From NCBI GenBank assembly GCA_003612585.1, contig RAZH01000007.1:153855-217854 (forward strand): a stretch of DNA of 64,000 bases, in the 5' to 3' direction. The position numbers were made by a program, and so were the translations under genes. Shown one piece after another: positions 11,418 through 20,444 of the stretch. This DNA is from a bacterium 1XD42-54 (GTDB lineage: Bacteria; Bacillota; Clostridia; Lachnospirales; Lachnospiraceae). The notes beneath the pieces were generated by a model. It was not told where the DNA came from and made no database searches. It saw only the letters and a list, made by a program, of their open reading frames with translations. Each line of letters starts with the position of its first letter. Position 1 is the stretch's first letter.

Positions 11418-11678
11418 ATGCCTGATAAATCCGACAAAACAAAAAAATCAGCTGAAGATTTAAACTTCTCTGATTCCTGCTTTTCCAAAAGTATCTGTTC
11501 TTCCATGGACTGCACTGGTCTCATTCCAGCTCTTCCATCCTCCGAAGCAGAACTTGAAGCTTACGAAAAAATGTATCAATTTTGCCTCAATTGTGCTCCG
11601 GACCGCGCACAGACAAGCAACAAAGAAGAGCCACATTACACCAGCAATTCAGCCAAAGTTCCTGCAAGCGGAGCCTGA
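11418..11678 (+). CDS. Hypothetical small protein, 86 aa
   Basis: Start taken at the ATG at 11418, with AAAGGAG eight bases upstream; an earlier in-frame ATG at 11376 lacks a ribosome site. The protein is hydrophilic, Ser/Lys-rich at both ends, with four cysteines and a central SMDCTGLIPALPSSEAELEAY segment, which I believe recurs in short Lachnospiraceae proteins but cannot name. No signal peptide or membrane segment. It is transcribed against its neighbours and is followed by a two-way terminator. Probably a real gene because of its ribosome site and terminator. Confidence 0.6.
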   Translation: MPDKSDKTKKSAEDLNFSDSCFSKSICSSMDCTGLIPALPSSEAELEAYEKMYQFCLNCAPDRAQTSNKEEPHYTSNSAKVPASGA

Positions 11679-11737
11679 AAAAAGTTGATTCTGATATTTT
11701 ATTGAATATGGCAAAGGCTGTCCTCTGAAAAACATGC

Positions 11738-11775
11738 AAAATGGGCGTAAGGAACTTTTCCTTTCCGCCCATTTT
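11738..11775. terminator. Bidirectional intrinsic terminator
   Basis: Perfect 10-bp stem AAAATGGGCG / CGCCCATTTT around an 18-base loop, with T-runs usable in both directions. It separates the plus-strand small gene from the minus-strand gene at 11874. Confidence 0.8.
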
Positions 11776-11873
11776 CATCATTTTGCAAATTTATTCGACA
11801 TCCTATTCTTGTTTCCAATGCATATAAATACAGTATCTCTGTATACAAATCCCTTCCCTTAGAAACCTTCCGC

Positions 11874-12305
11874 TTACAAAAATTCCTTTAAATCTTTCAT
11901 AAAAGCTTCTTCTGTCTGAACCAGCTCTCTTGCAATTTTTTTGCTGTCTGCAGATGCTCCTCCGTACTGATTCATTGCGCCGCTGATATTCTGAATTCCC
12001 ATATTACAGCCATCCATCAAAATCTGAGAAATCCTGCTGTTATCATCATTAAGTCTCATTTTCATTTCCGTAGACAGCCAAGAATAAGCCGTTGCTGCCG
12101 CTCCCGGAGCTTTTACTGCCACACCGCCTGTCTCAAGAAGTTCGTCTGCTTTTTTCCCGATCTCCTCATGCTTTTCCCGGTAGTCCAGAATCACATCCTC
12201 CAACCGGCCTCCAGTTACATGCTGACAGATCTGGTTCATACTCCCCACTGCCATTTTACAGCCCTGGCTACATTCTTCCAAAAGTTTTCTCGTCACTTCT
12301 TCCAT
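11874..12305 (-). CDS. Conserved hypothetical, DUF2383/ferritin-like four-helix-bundle architecture
   Basis: 143 residues, entirely helical by inspection, four amphipathic helices: LEECSQGCKMAVGSMNQ, EDVILDYREKHEEIGKKADELL, AYSWLSTEMKMRLND and a final KKIARELVQTEEAFMKDLKEFL. The order and the NMGIQNISGAMNQY segment resemble DUF2383-type bundles found in Clostridia. No signal peptide. AAAGGAGG ten bases upstream supports the ATG at 12305. Single-gene unit. The fold is an inference and no function is assigned. Confidence 0.65.
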   Translation of the reverse strand: MEEVTRKLLEECSQGCKMAVGSMNQICQHVTGGRLEDVILDYREKHEEIGKKADELLETGGVAVKAPGAAATAYSWLSTEMKMRLNDDNSRISQILMDGCNMGIQNISGAMNQYGGASADSKKIARELVQTEEAFMKDLKEFL

Positions 12306-12485
12306 AAAATTCGTGCCTCCTTTGCATTTTCATGCATTTGTATCACGCTTTCCAATACCCCTCTGTCAATATTAAAAAGCTTGGAAATACGTTCTACCTA
12401 GTTTGGCCCGTTTTATACCAGAATATACATTTCCCTATTGATACGGCAAAAACCTCGCGCTCATTTTTCCGGTGTGCCGACAATT

Positions 12486-13130
12486 TCAGGCATCTGCAAC
12501 ACCATTCTTTGCACAAATGTCAGCCAACACACAGCGGTCACAGTATGGCTTTGTCCGTGCTGTACAGACATCGCGTCCATGATACACCAGCCGATGGCAA
12601 AAATCGCTGCCCTCCTCCGGCGGAATAATTTTCCACAGCGCCATTTCCACCTTTTTAGGCTCCTTTATCCCATCTACGAGTCCCATACGGTTCGTCAGGC
12701 GAATGCAGTGCGTATCAGTCACAATGGCAGGCTTTCCGAATACATCGCCCATGATGAGATTAGCGCTCTTGCGGCCCACACCCGGTAATTTCAAGAGTGC
12801 GTCAAAATCCTCCGGCACTTTTCCATCGTACTGATCCTTTAAAATCCGCATACACGCACTGATATCTCGTGCCTTGCTTTTCCCAAGTCCACATGGCCTT
12901 ACGATCGCTTCTATTTCCTCCGGCTCGGCACTTGCCAGCGCTTCCACATCCGGATATTTCTCATATAGCTTTTCCACCACTACATTCACACGTGCATCGG
13001 TGCACTGCGCCGCCAGACGTACACTTACTAAAAGCTTCCATGCATGATCGTAATCCAGTGTACATCCGGCATCCGGATACTCTTTTTTCAGACGCTCGAT
13101 TATTTCCAGAGCCAATTCCTCTTTTGTCAT
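12486..13130 (-). CDS. nth: Endonuclease III (DNA glycosylase/AP lyase)
   Basis: 214 residues. The helix-hairpin-helix LLKLPGVGRKSANLIMGD carries the catalytic lysine, and TDTHCIRL carries the catalytic aspartate. The C-terminal [4Fe-4S] cysteines are spaced C-x7-C-x2-C-x5-C (CTARTKPYCDRCVLADIC), one residue longer in the first gap than the usual x6. It removes oxidised pyrimidines in base-excision repair. Its ATG overlaps the stop of the upstream HAD gene by four bases, so the two are translationally coupled. Confidence 0.97.
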   Translation of the reverse strand: MTKEELALEIIERLKKEYPDAGCTLDYDHAWKLLVSVRLAAQCTDARVNVVVEKLYEKYPDVEALASAEPEEIEAIVRPCGLGKSKARDISACMRILKDQYDGKVPEDFDALLKLPGVGRKSANLIMGDVFGKPAIVTDTHCIRLTNRMGLVDGIKEPKKVEMALWKIIPPEEGSDFCHRLVYHGRDVCTARTKPYCDRCVLADICAKNGVADA

Positions 13131-13828
13131 TGTTCTCCTCCGCTTTCAAGCAGCTTTTCCACATCCCACAAATGGCTGATCTCATAGTCAAGACGCACAT
13201 TCGCCGTATTCTTTTTGTGATGCGGATTATACCAGCAACACAAAATTCCCGCATTATTTCCGCCCCGCATGTCGCTGGTCAGCGAATCACCGACAATCAG
13301 AACCTCTCTGCGGTCTACCGGACCAATTACAGAAAATACATGTTCAAAAAAACCGATCTGCGGCTTTTCCACACCGATCTCGTCAGAGATGAAAACACCG
13401 TCCAGTAATTCCCCAAGCCGGGAGCCTTTCAATTTGCTTCTCTGTGCCTCGACTGTACCATTTGTCACCGCATACTGTGCCACACGTCCATGAAGCTTCC
13501 GGCACAGCTGCACAGAATTTTCATTTTCAAAAAAATATTCGCCGAGCTTTTCCTGATATGAATCATTAAAAGCCGGAATATCCGGACAGGCAATCCCTTC
13601 TTCCCGGAAAAATGTTTCAAAGCGGCCAAGAAGAACTTCTCTTTTCGACAATTCTCCCCGCTCCAAAGCTTCCCAGTAAACCCGGTTAATCTCCTCATAA
13701 TGCTTCAGCATCGCCTCTGTACAGTCATGAAATCCAATCTCTTCCAGGCACAGCCGAATCCCGTTTTGCTCCGATTTTGAAAAATCAAGCAATGTCCCGT
13801 CCACATCCCATAAAACAATTTTTATCAT
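13127..13828 (-). CDS. YjjG-type HAD-family nucleotidase/phosphatase
   Basis: 233 residues. HAD motif I is IVLWDVDGTLLDF, motif II VTNGT, motif III the lysine in GVEKPQIGFFEH, and motif IV GDSLTSDMRGGNNAGI. Overall pattern resembles YjjG pyrimidine nucleotidases, which remove non-canonical nucleoside monophosphates; pairing with the repair gene nth would fit pool cleaning, but substrate is inferred only. Starts eight bases after the PurF-like gene, so probably co-transcribed with it. Confidence 0.88.
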   Translation of the reverse strand: MIKIVLWDVDGTLLDFSKSEQNGIRLCLEEIGFHDCTEAMLKHYEEINRVYWEALERGELSKREVLLGRFETFFREEGIACPDIPAFNDSYQEKLGEYFFENENSVQLCRKLHGRVAQYAVTNGTVEAQRSKLKGSRLGELLDGVFISDEIGVEKPQIGFFEHVFSVIGPVDRREVLIVGDSLTSDMRGGNNAGILCCWYNPHHKKNTANVRLDYEISHLWDVEKLLESGGEQ

Positions 13829-13835
13829 CTGTAAA

Positions 13836-15248
13836 TCACTCTTTTCCGTTAAAACAATAAGTACAAAGCTTACACGGTGAAATATTAATTGCTTCCCTTA
13901 AATCATCCAGCCGATGATATCGAAGCGTTGTAAAATTCTGCTCCTTCCTTACAGCCTCAAGCATCGCCTCATAACGTTTGCTGCACGGATTCGCATAATC
14001 ATCCAAAACCTCCTGTGATACATGTTCCCCCTCACGTTCTCGTATCACTCTTCTTGTAATCAAATCCAGCTCTGATTTTGAACGGGAGAAATTCAGATAT
14101 TTGCATCCATACAGAAGCGGCGGGCAGGCAGGACGCACATGTACTTCCTTCGCTCCACTGGCATATAAAAATTCTGTCGTTTCACGCAGCTGCGTGCCGC
14201 GTACAATGGAATCATCAATCAAAAGGAGTTTTTTGTTCTGTATCAGAGCTTTCACCGGAATCAGTTTCATTTTTGCAATCAGATTTCTCTGGCTCTGCTG
14301 CGTCGGCATAAAGGAACGTGGCCACGTCGGTGTATACTTGATGAAAGGTCTTGCATACGGAATCCCTGACTCATTTGCATACCCGATTGCATGTGCGATA
14401 CCGGAATCCGGAACTCCCGCCACAACATCGGGCGACACCTGGCCTTTGTCGCGCTTTGCCAGCATCGCACCACACTTATAGCGCATCTCCTCTACATTAA
14501 CACCCTCATACGCAGAGGTCGGATAACCGTAATAAACCCACAAAAAGGAACAAATACGCATCTCTTTTCCCGGTTCGACAAGTGTCTTTACGCCATCCGG
14601 ATCAATAAAGACAATCTCCCCCGGCCCAAGTTCCCGGTAATCGTCGTAGCCCAAATTGATATAAGAAAAACTCTCAAACGCGACACAGTATGCATCTTCT
14701 TTATGCCCAATGACGAGCGGCGTTCTTCCATAGCGGTCTCTTGCCGCGTACAGCCCCTTCTTCGTCATCAGCAACAGCGTCATAGAACCATCCACCAGTT
14801 CCTGCACATACCGAATCCCTTCTACAATACTCTCTTTCTTACAGATCAGTGCAGCAACCAGCTCGGTCGCATTGACCTGTCCGCTGCTCATCTCCTGAAA
14901 ATGTGTATTTCCGTTTTCATATACAAGCTTCAAAAGCTCGTCCATATTGTTGATCTTTCCAACCGTTGTAATCGCAAAGCTTCCCAGATGAGACTGAATC
15001 AGGAGAGGTTGCGGCTCATAATCAGAAATGCATCCGATCCCGAGATTCCCCTCCATCTCCTCCACATCACGCTCAAACTTCGTACGAAACGGAGAATTTT
15101 CAATATTATGAATCGCCCTCTGAAATCCCCGTTCTCCGCAAACAGCCATACCACCGCGTCTTGTCCCCAGATGTGAATGATAATCAATACCATAAAATAA
15201 TTCCAGTATACAATTATTCTTGGAGGCAACTCCGAAAAATCCACCCAT
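13836..15248 (-). CDS. Amidophosphoribosyltransferase-like (PurF paralogue) without the glutaminase nucleophile
   Basis: 470 residues from the ATG at 15248 (GGAG ten bases upstream). The C-terminal half is a clear PurF phosphoribosyltransferase: PRPP loop LLLIDDSIVRGTQLRE, YARPFIKYTPTWPRSF, and cysteines (PACPPLLYGC, CKLCTYC) in places where iron-sulfur PurF enzymes have cluster ligands. The N-terminal Ntn-hydrolase half is degenerate: it starts M-G-G-FFGV where PurF starts M-C-G-xxG, so the essential Cys1 is Gly; the RYPTAG and HNGNL glutamine-binding motifs read SDYEPQP and TVGKINN. It probably cannot hydrolyse glutamine. Ammonia-dependent synthesis, regulation or another reaction remain possible. 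No other pur gene is adjacent. Confidence 0.88.
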   Translation of the reverse strand: MGGFFGVASKNNCILELFYGIDYHSHLGTRRGGMAVCGERGFQRAIHNIENSPFRTKFERDVEEMEGNLGIGCISDYEPQPLLIQSHLGSFAITTVGKINNMDELLKLVYENGNTHFQEMSSGQVNATELVAALICKKESIVEGIRYVQELVDGSMTLLLMTKKGLYAARDRYGRTPLVIGHKEDAYCVAFESFSYINLGYDDYRELGPGEIVFIDPDGVKTLVEPGKEMRICSFLWVYYGYPTSAYEGVNVEEMRYKCGAMLAKRDKGQVSPDVVAGVPDSGIAHAIGYANESGIPYARPFIKYTPTWPRSFMPTQQSQRNLIAKMKLIPVKALIQNKKLLLIDDSIVRGTQLRETTEFLYASGAKEVHVRPACPPLLYGCKYLNFSRSKSELDLITRRVIREREGEHVSQEVLDDYANPCSKRYEAMLEAVRKEQNFTTLRYHRLDDLREAINISPCKLCTYCFNGKE

Positions 15249-15432
15249 ACGTTTCATTCTCCTTTGCAATTTTATTCTATTACTTTATCATGAAGCTTTC
15301 CTGGCGTAAAGATTTTTTTAATATTCTATTTATTTTTGCTCTCCGTCACAAAAAATGCCTTTATTTCATACAAAATTTATAAATGCATCCTGCAAAACGC
15401 TTATTGCCAATGTTCAAAATAGGTAGATATAC

Positions 15433-15466
15433 AAAAAGACCGGAAACCTTTCGATTTCCAGCCTTT
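15433..15466 (-). terminator. Terminator after tRNA-Arg
   Basis: Minus strand: GGCTGGAAA, eight bases, TTTCCGGTC (nine pairs including G-U), followed by TTTTTG. Confidence 0.7.
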
Positions 15467-15474
15467 CCAGATAC

Positions 15475-15548
15475 CGTGCGCTAGAGGATTCGAACCCCCG
15501 ACCTTTTGGTCCGTAGCCAAACGCTCTATCCAGCTGAGCTAAGCGCAC
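15475..15548 (-). tRNA. tRNA-Arg (anticodon ACG)
   Basis: 74-nt cloverleaf on the minus strand with a seven-pair acceptor (GTGCGCT/AGCGCAC), D-arm GCTCAGCTGGATAGAGC, anticodon loop CTACGGA and T-loop TTCGAAT. CCA is not encoded. Confidence 0.97.
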
Positions 15549-15576
15549 ACATTTTATGTTTTCTTCAGCGTTGTTA

Positions 15577-15605
15577 ATTATATACCTGTATTTTCATTTT
15601 GTCAA
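15577..15605 (-). promoter_or_regulatory. Consensus sigma-A promoter of tRNA-Arg
   Basis: Minus strand: TTGACA (15605-15600), 17-bp spacer, TATAAT (15582-15577). Both boxes match consensus exactly. Confidence 0.88.
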
Positions 15606-15659
15606 CAGCTATTTCAAAAATTTTTGTCCGAATTTGTTTTTGTTTTTTCATAAAATCTC

Positions 15660-15696
15660 TGGAGCTGCTGCAAAAGTTATCATTCGAAGCAGCTCC
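15660..15696 (-). terminator. Hairpin after prfB
   Basis: Minus strand: GGAGCTGCTT, loop, GCAGCAGCTCC, followed by the weak run AGATTTTATG. Seven bases past the prfB stop. Confidence 0.7.
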
Positions 15697-15703
15697 ATGT
15701 CTT

Positions 15704-16832
15704 TTATTCTTCTTCGTCCTTTTTCCCGCCAAGTGAGAGCCATTTCAGATAAGCATTAATAAAATGGTCAATACTTCCATCCATAACCGCGTCTACATTT
15801 CCGGACTCTGCACCGGTACGCAGATCTTTGACAAGCTTATACGGCTGCATAACATAAGAACGGATCTGATTTCCCCACCCGATCTCCTTCACTTCGCCAC
15901 GGATATCTGACGCCTTCTCTGCATTTTCCTGCTGTTTCAGAAGATACAGTTTTGCCTTCAGCATCTGCATCGCTTTGTCCTTATTCTGATGCTGAGAACG
16001 CTCATTCTGGCATTGTACCACAATACCGGTCGGCAAATGAGTGATACGAATTGCCGATGAAGTTTTATTGATGTGCTGTCCGCCGGCTCCGCTCGAACGA
16101 TACGTGTCTATCCGCAGATCATCTGCATTGACCTCCACATCAACATCCTCCTCAATATCCGGCATTACGTCACAGCTCACAAAGGAGGTCTGACGTTTTC
16201 CTGCTGCATTGAACGGAGAAATCCGGACCAGACGGTGCACGCCTTTCTCTGATTTCAGATACCCGTATGCCTTTGGCCCGTTCACCTGGAATGTAACGGC
16301 CTTAATCCCTGCCTCGTCGCCATCCAGATAATCCAGAACTTCGACCTGATACCCTTTTTTGTCTGCCCAGCGCGTATACATCCGGTACAACATAGAAGCC
16401 CAATCACAGGACTCCGTTCCTCCGGCTCCTGCGTGCAGCGTCACGATTGCGTTTGTTTCATCGTATTCACCGGAAAGAAGCGTCTTAATCCTGATATCTT
16501 CCAGTGTTTCCTGAAAACTTTGCAGCGTCTCTTCAATCTCCGGTATCACCTCAGGGTCATTTTCCTCATAGCCCATCTCTATGAGCATTTCGATTTCTTC
16601 GTACTGATTCTCTAACTTCCGGTAAGTTTCGATATCGTCCTTCAGGGACTTCAGCGTCTTCATAGACTCCTGAGATTTTTCGGGATTATCCCAGAAATCC
16701 GGCTCTTCCATACGACGCTCCAACTCCTGAACACGCTGTGTCTTATTTACCAGGTCAAAGTGAATCCCTCACTTCCACTAATGGTTTCGTATAGCTGTTC
16801 AAAAGAACTTTAAACTGGTCAAGCTCAACCAC
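15704..16832 (-). CDS. prfB: Peptide chain release factor 2 (programmed +1 frameshift)
   Basis: RF2 releases nascent chains at UGA/UAA. The long frame carries GGQHINKTSSAIRI (catalytic GGQ) and the SPF anticodon-like motif (VRISPFNAAGKR). Translation starts upstream in another frame at GTG 16832 (GAGGGTG before it), runs 25 codons through EVRDSL and meets TGA at 16757-16755; the sequence CTT TGA C is the classical RF2 slippery site, and a +1 shift continues as DLVNKTQRVQELERR into the main frame, giving about 375 residues. An AGG six bases before CTT could act as the stimulatory Shine-Dalgarno. RF2 thereby senses its own level. Confidence 0.96.
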
Positions 16833-16913
16833 AGTTTCACCCTCTTTCAATCTTTTTTATATCATTCCGGACAGACTGCCTGCAGCTTTCTGTCCGGAAC
16901 CTTAATCCGTCTT

Positions 16914-19484
16914 TTACGCCTTGCGTCCACAGCACTGTTTGTATTTCTTTCCGCTGCCGCATGGACACGGATCATTCGGATAAACCTTGTCCGCAGCACG
17001 CTTTTTCGGTGCGCGTGGGCCGGAATCATCCTTATTCGTTCCAGTCACCTTCGCAACCTCTTCACGCTCTACCTTCTGCTCTACCTTTACATGGAACAGC
17101 AGGCGAACTGTATCTTCCTGAATTGCAGATGTCATTGAATCAAACATCTCGTAAGCGCTCATTTTATACTCTACAAGCGGGTCTTTCTGACCATACGCCT
17201 GAAGGCCGATTCCCTGACGAAGCTGATCCATATCGTCAATATGATCCATCCATTTCCGGTCAATCACTTTCAGAAGAATCACGCGCTCCAGCTCACGAAT
17301 CTGCTCCTGCTCCGGGAACTCCGTTTCTTTTAATTCATAGAGCTTTACAGCCTGCTCTTTGATCATCTGCTTTAATTCACTCTTATTGGAAATATCCTGA
17401 ATTGCTTCCGCTGTGATCGGTTTAAGCGGAATCGTCTGCAACAGAACAGAATTCAGCTCCTGCAAATCCCATTCATCACGATCCGTCGTCTCACCAAAAC
17501 ACAGATCCACAACATTATCGGAAATATCCATAATCATCTTAATAATAGAATCGCGCATACTCTCGCCATCCAGCACACGGCGACGCTCCGCATAGATGAT
17601 TTCTCTCTGCTCGTTGTTTACCTGATCGTACTCAAGAAGATTCTTACGGATACCAAAGTTGTTGCTCTCAATCTTCATCTGTGCCTTTTCGATTGCATTG
17701 GAAAGCATCTTGTGCTCAATCTGCTCACCTTCCTGCACGCCTAGAGACTGGAACACCTTCATCATCTTCTCAGAACCGAACAGACGCATCAGATCGTCCT
17801 CAAGCGAAATATAAAATCTGGACTCACCAGGATCTCCCTGACGACCGGAACGACCACGCAACTGATTGTCAATTCGGCGTGACTCATGACGTTCCGTACC
17901 GATAATTTTAAGCCCTCCGGCCTTCCTTGATTCCTCGTCCAGCTTAATATCCGTACCACGACCGGCCATGTTCGTTGCGATCGTAACTGCGCCATGAATA
18001 CCAGCGTCAGCTACAATCTCAGCCTCCAGCTCATGGAACTTCGCATTCAAAACCTTATGCTGAATCCCCTCCCGCTTCAAAAGCGTGGAAAGCAGCTCCG
18101 ACACTTCGATCGTAATCGTACCAACCAGCACCGGCTGTCCTTTGGCATGCGCCTCTTTGACTGCCTCTACAACGGCACGGTACTTCTCTTTTTTCGTCAT
18201 ATAAACGGCGTCATTCAAGTCGATACGCTGCACCGGACGGTTCGTCGGAATCTCAACAACGTCCATACCGTAAATATCGCGGAACTCCTTCTCCTCGGTA
18301 AGTGCCGTACCGGTCATACCAGATTTCTTTTTGTACTTATTAAAGAAATTCTGGAATGTAATCGTCGCCAGCGTCTTGCTCTCGCGTTTTACTTTTACGT
18401 GCTCTTTTGCCTCGATCGCCTGATGCAGACCGTCCGAATACCGGCGGCCCGGCATAATACGTCCCGTAAATTCATCGACGATCATAACTTCATCGTCTTT
18501 TACCACATAATCCTGATCGCGGAACATCAAATTGTGCGCCCGAAGAGCCAGATCCACATTGTGCTGAATTTCCAGGTTTTCTGCATCTGAGAAGTTTTCA
18601 ATCTGGAAGAATTTCTCTACCTTATGAACACCCTGCTCGGTCAGTGTAACAATCTTGTCCTTCTCATTGACAATAAAATCACCGGTCTCTGTAATCTCCT
18701 CGCCCATCAGCGCAGTCATCTTGGTAACCTCGCCGCTTGCTTCACCGCGCTGAAGCTGACGTGCCAGAATATCGCACACCTCGTACAGCTTTGTAGATTT
18801 TCCGGACTGACCGGAAATAATAAGCGGTGTACGGGCCTCGTCAATCAAAACAGAGTCAACCTCATCAATGATCGCATAGACAAGATCTCTCTGAACAAGC
18901 TGCTCTTTGTAAATAACCATGTTATCACGCAGATAATCAAAACCGAGCTCATTGTTTGTAATATAAGTAATATCGCAGGCATACTGCTCTCTTCGCTCAT
19001 CGTTGTTCATCGAATTGAGTACTACGCCGACCTTCAGTCCAAGGAACTCATGCACCTGTCCCATCCACTCAGCATCACGGTGTGCCAGATAATCGTTAAC
19101 CGTAACGATATGCACGCCTTCACCGGTCAACGCATTCAGATAAGCCGGAAGCGTAGATACAAGCGTCTTACCTTCACCGGTACGCATCTCTGCAATACGT
19201 CCCTGGTGAAGAATGATTCCACCAATCAGCTGTACCCGGTAATGCTCCATGTTCAGCACGCGCTTTCCCGCTTCGCGTACAGTAGCAAATGCCTCAGGGA
19301 GAAGGTCGTCCAACGTCTCACCATTTGCATAGCGCTCTTTATACTCTTTTGTCTTGGCTCTCAGTTCCTCATCCGTAAGCGCCTGCATCGTAGGCCGGAG
19401 ACTTTCTATCTTGTCCACAATTGGCATGATCATCTTCAGCTCACGCTGACTGTGGGTTCCAAAGATTTTTTCTACTATCTTCAT
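16914..19484 (-). CDS. secA: Preprotein translocase ATPase SecA
   Basis: 856 residues. ATG at 19484 chosen over the upstream in-frame TTG because TGGAG lies seven bases before it and the family starts with a similar short leader. Walker [12 protein letters not shown], Walker [14 protein letters not shown], preprotein-binding and helical-scaffold regions in order, and a C-terminal zinc-binding SEC-C motif ([16 protein letters not shown]) that contacts SecB-like partners, lipids or ribosomes. Drives export through SecYEG. Located between hpf and prfB, a conserved Firmicute order. Confidence 0.99.
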   Translation of the reverse strand: MKIVEKIFGTHSQRELKMIMPIVDKIESLRPTMQALTDEELRAKTKEYKERYANGETLDDLLPEAFATVREAGKRVLNMEHYRVQLIGGIILHQGRIAEMRTGEGKTLVSTLPAYLNALTGEGVHIVTVNDYLAHRDAEWMGQVHEFLGLKVGVVLNSMNNDERREQYACDITYITNNELGFDYLRDNMVIYKEQLVQRDLVYAIIDEVDSVLIDEARTPLIISGQSGKSTKLYEVCDILARQLQRGEASGEVTKMTALMGEEITETGDFIVNEKDKIVTLTEQGVHKVEKFFQIENFSDAENLEIQHNVDLALRAHNLMFRDQDYVVKDDEVMIVDEFTGRIMPGRRYSDGLHQAIEAKEHVKVKRESKTLATITFQNFFNKYKKKSGMTGTALTEEKEFRDIYGMDVVEIPTNRPVQRIDLNDAVYMTKKEKYRAVVEAVKEAHAKGQPVLVGTITIEVSELLSTLLKREGIQHKVLNAKFHELEAEIVADAGIHGAVTIATNMAGRGTDIKLDEESRKAGGLKIIGTERHESRRIDNQLRGRSGRQGDPGESRFYISLEDDLMRLFGSEKMMKVFQSLGVQEGEQIEHKMLSNAIEKAQMKIESNNFGIRKNLLEYDQVNNEQREIIYAERRRVLDGESMRDSIIKMIMDISDNVVDLCFGETTDRDEWDLQELNSVLLQTIPLKPITAEAIQDISNKSELKQMIKEQAVKLYELKETEFPEQEQIRELERVILLKVIDRKWMDHIDDMDQLRQGIGLQAYGQKDPLVEYKMSAYEMFDSMTSAIQEDTVRLLFHVKVEQKVEREEVAKVTGTNKDDSGPRAPKKRAADKVYPNDPCPCGSGKKYKQCCGRKA

Positions 19485-19654
19485 TTTGTATCTCCATTTC
19501 AACAATAATTTGCTTTTTATTGTATCACTTCCGAGGCATTAACACAATTAAATTTTTTATGAACGCATTCCCGTTTTTATGAACATACGGTGGGCGAAAA
19601 ATTCATTTTTTCTCTCCGTACCGCTCATCCTGTTCCGTGCAACGGAAAAACTGC

Positions 19655-19690
19655 ATAAAACAGCCGCTGCACCAATGCAGCGGCCTTTTT
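19655..19690 (-). terminator. Terminator between hpf and secA
   Basis: Minus strand stem GCCGCTGCA-TTGG-TGCAGCGGC followed by TGTTTTATG; on the plus strand CTTTTT follows. Another member of the GCTGC-type hairpin family. Confidence 0.75.
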
Positions 19691-19764
19691 CCTATCCTCA
19701 TATTCTGTTTACAATTTGTTCAAATTTCAAATATCGCCGTTCTGTTTCACTTACGCCCCGCCAT

Positions 19765-20295
19765 CTAGCTGTACTCTGGTTCAATCAACCCATACGTGCC
19801 GCCTTTGCGTTTATAAACGACATTGACCTCTTCTGTCTCAGCATTGCAAAATACAAAAAATGTATGGCCAAGCAGTTCCATCTGAACACAGGCATCTTCC
19901 GGATACATTGGTTTCATGCCAAAATGCTTTGTGCGGATAATTCTGACTTCGTCTAACGGATCGCTCTCCTTTTCAATAAATTCTTTCCGGAAATTACTAC
20001 TCTCCTGATTTTTATCAACTATCTTCTCTTTGTATTTGCGAAGCTGACGCTCAATTACCTCCTCAACCAAGTCAATGGAAACATACATATCATTGCTGAC
20101 CTGCTCTGAACGGATAATATTACCTTTGACCGGAATGGTTACCTCAATCTTCTGACGTTCTTTCTCAACACTCAAAGTCACGATAATCTCTGTATCCGGA
20201 GTAAAATACCGCTCCAGCTTTCCAAGTTTATCCCGAATGGCGGATTTCAAACCGTCTGTTACCTCGATATTTTTCCCACTGATCGTAAATTTCAT
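19765..20295 (-). CDS. hpf: Long-form ribosome hibernation promoting factor (HPF/YfiA)
   Basis: 176 residues from ATG 20295 (AAAGGAG nine bases upstream). N-terminal S30AE domain (MKFTISGKNIEVTDGLKSAI) blocks the decoding centre; the C-terminal domain (FGMKPMYPEDACVQMELLGHTFFVFCNAETEEVNVVYKRK, in two parts) dimerises ribosomes into inactive 100S particles. It acts in stationary phase or stress. Monocistronic with a strong promoter at 20368-20395. Confidence 0.97.
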   Translation of the reverse strand: MKFTISGKNIEVTDGLKSAIRDKLGKLERYFTPDTEIIVTLSVEKERQKIEVTIPVKGNIIRSEQVSNDMYVSIDLVEEVIERQLRKYKEKIVDKNQESSNFRKEFIEKESDPLDEVRIIRTKHFGMKPMYPEDACVQMELLGHTFFVFCNAETEEVNVVYKRKGGTYGLIEPEYS

Positions 20296-20367
20296 TCTAT
20301 CCAACTCCTTTGCTACAGATTCGTAATTTCGTCACTACTTTTCCTAATTCCGTCATTACATGAGTAC

Positions 20368-20395
20368 ATTATACCACACTATCCATTTTTTTCAA
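20368..20395 (-). promoter_or_regulatory. sigma-A promoter of hpf
   Basis: Minus strand: TTGAAA (20395-20390), 16-bp spacer, TATAAT (20373-20368). Confidence 0.75.
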
Positions 20396-20444
20396 CCAAA
20401 AATACATTTTTATTAATTTTTTCGGTTTTTTTATATTTTTTTAT

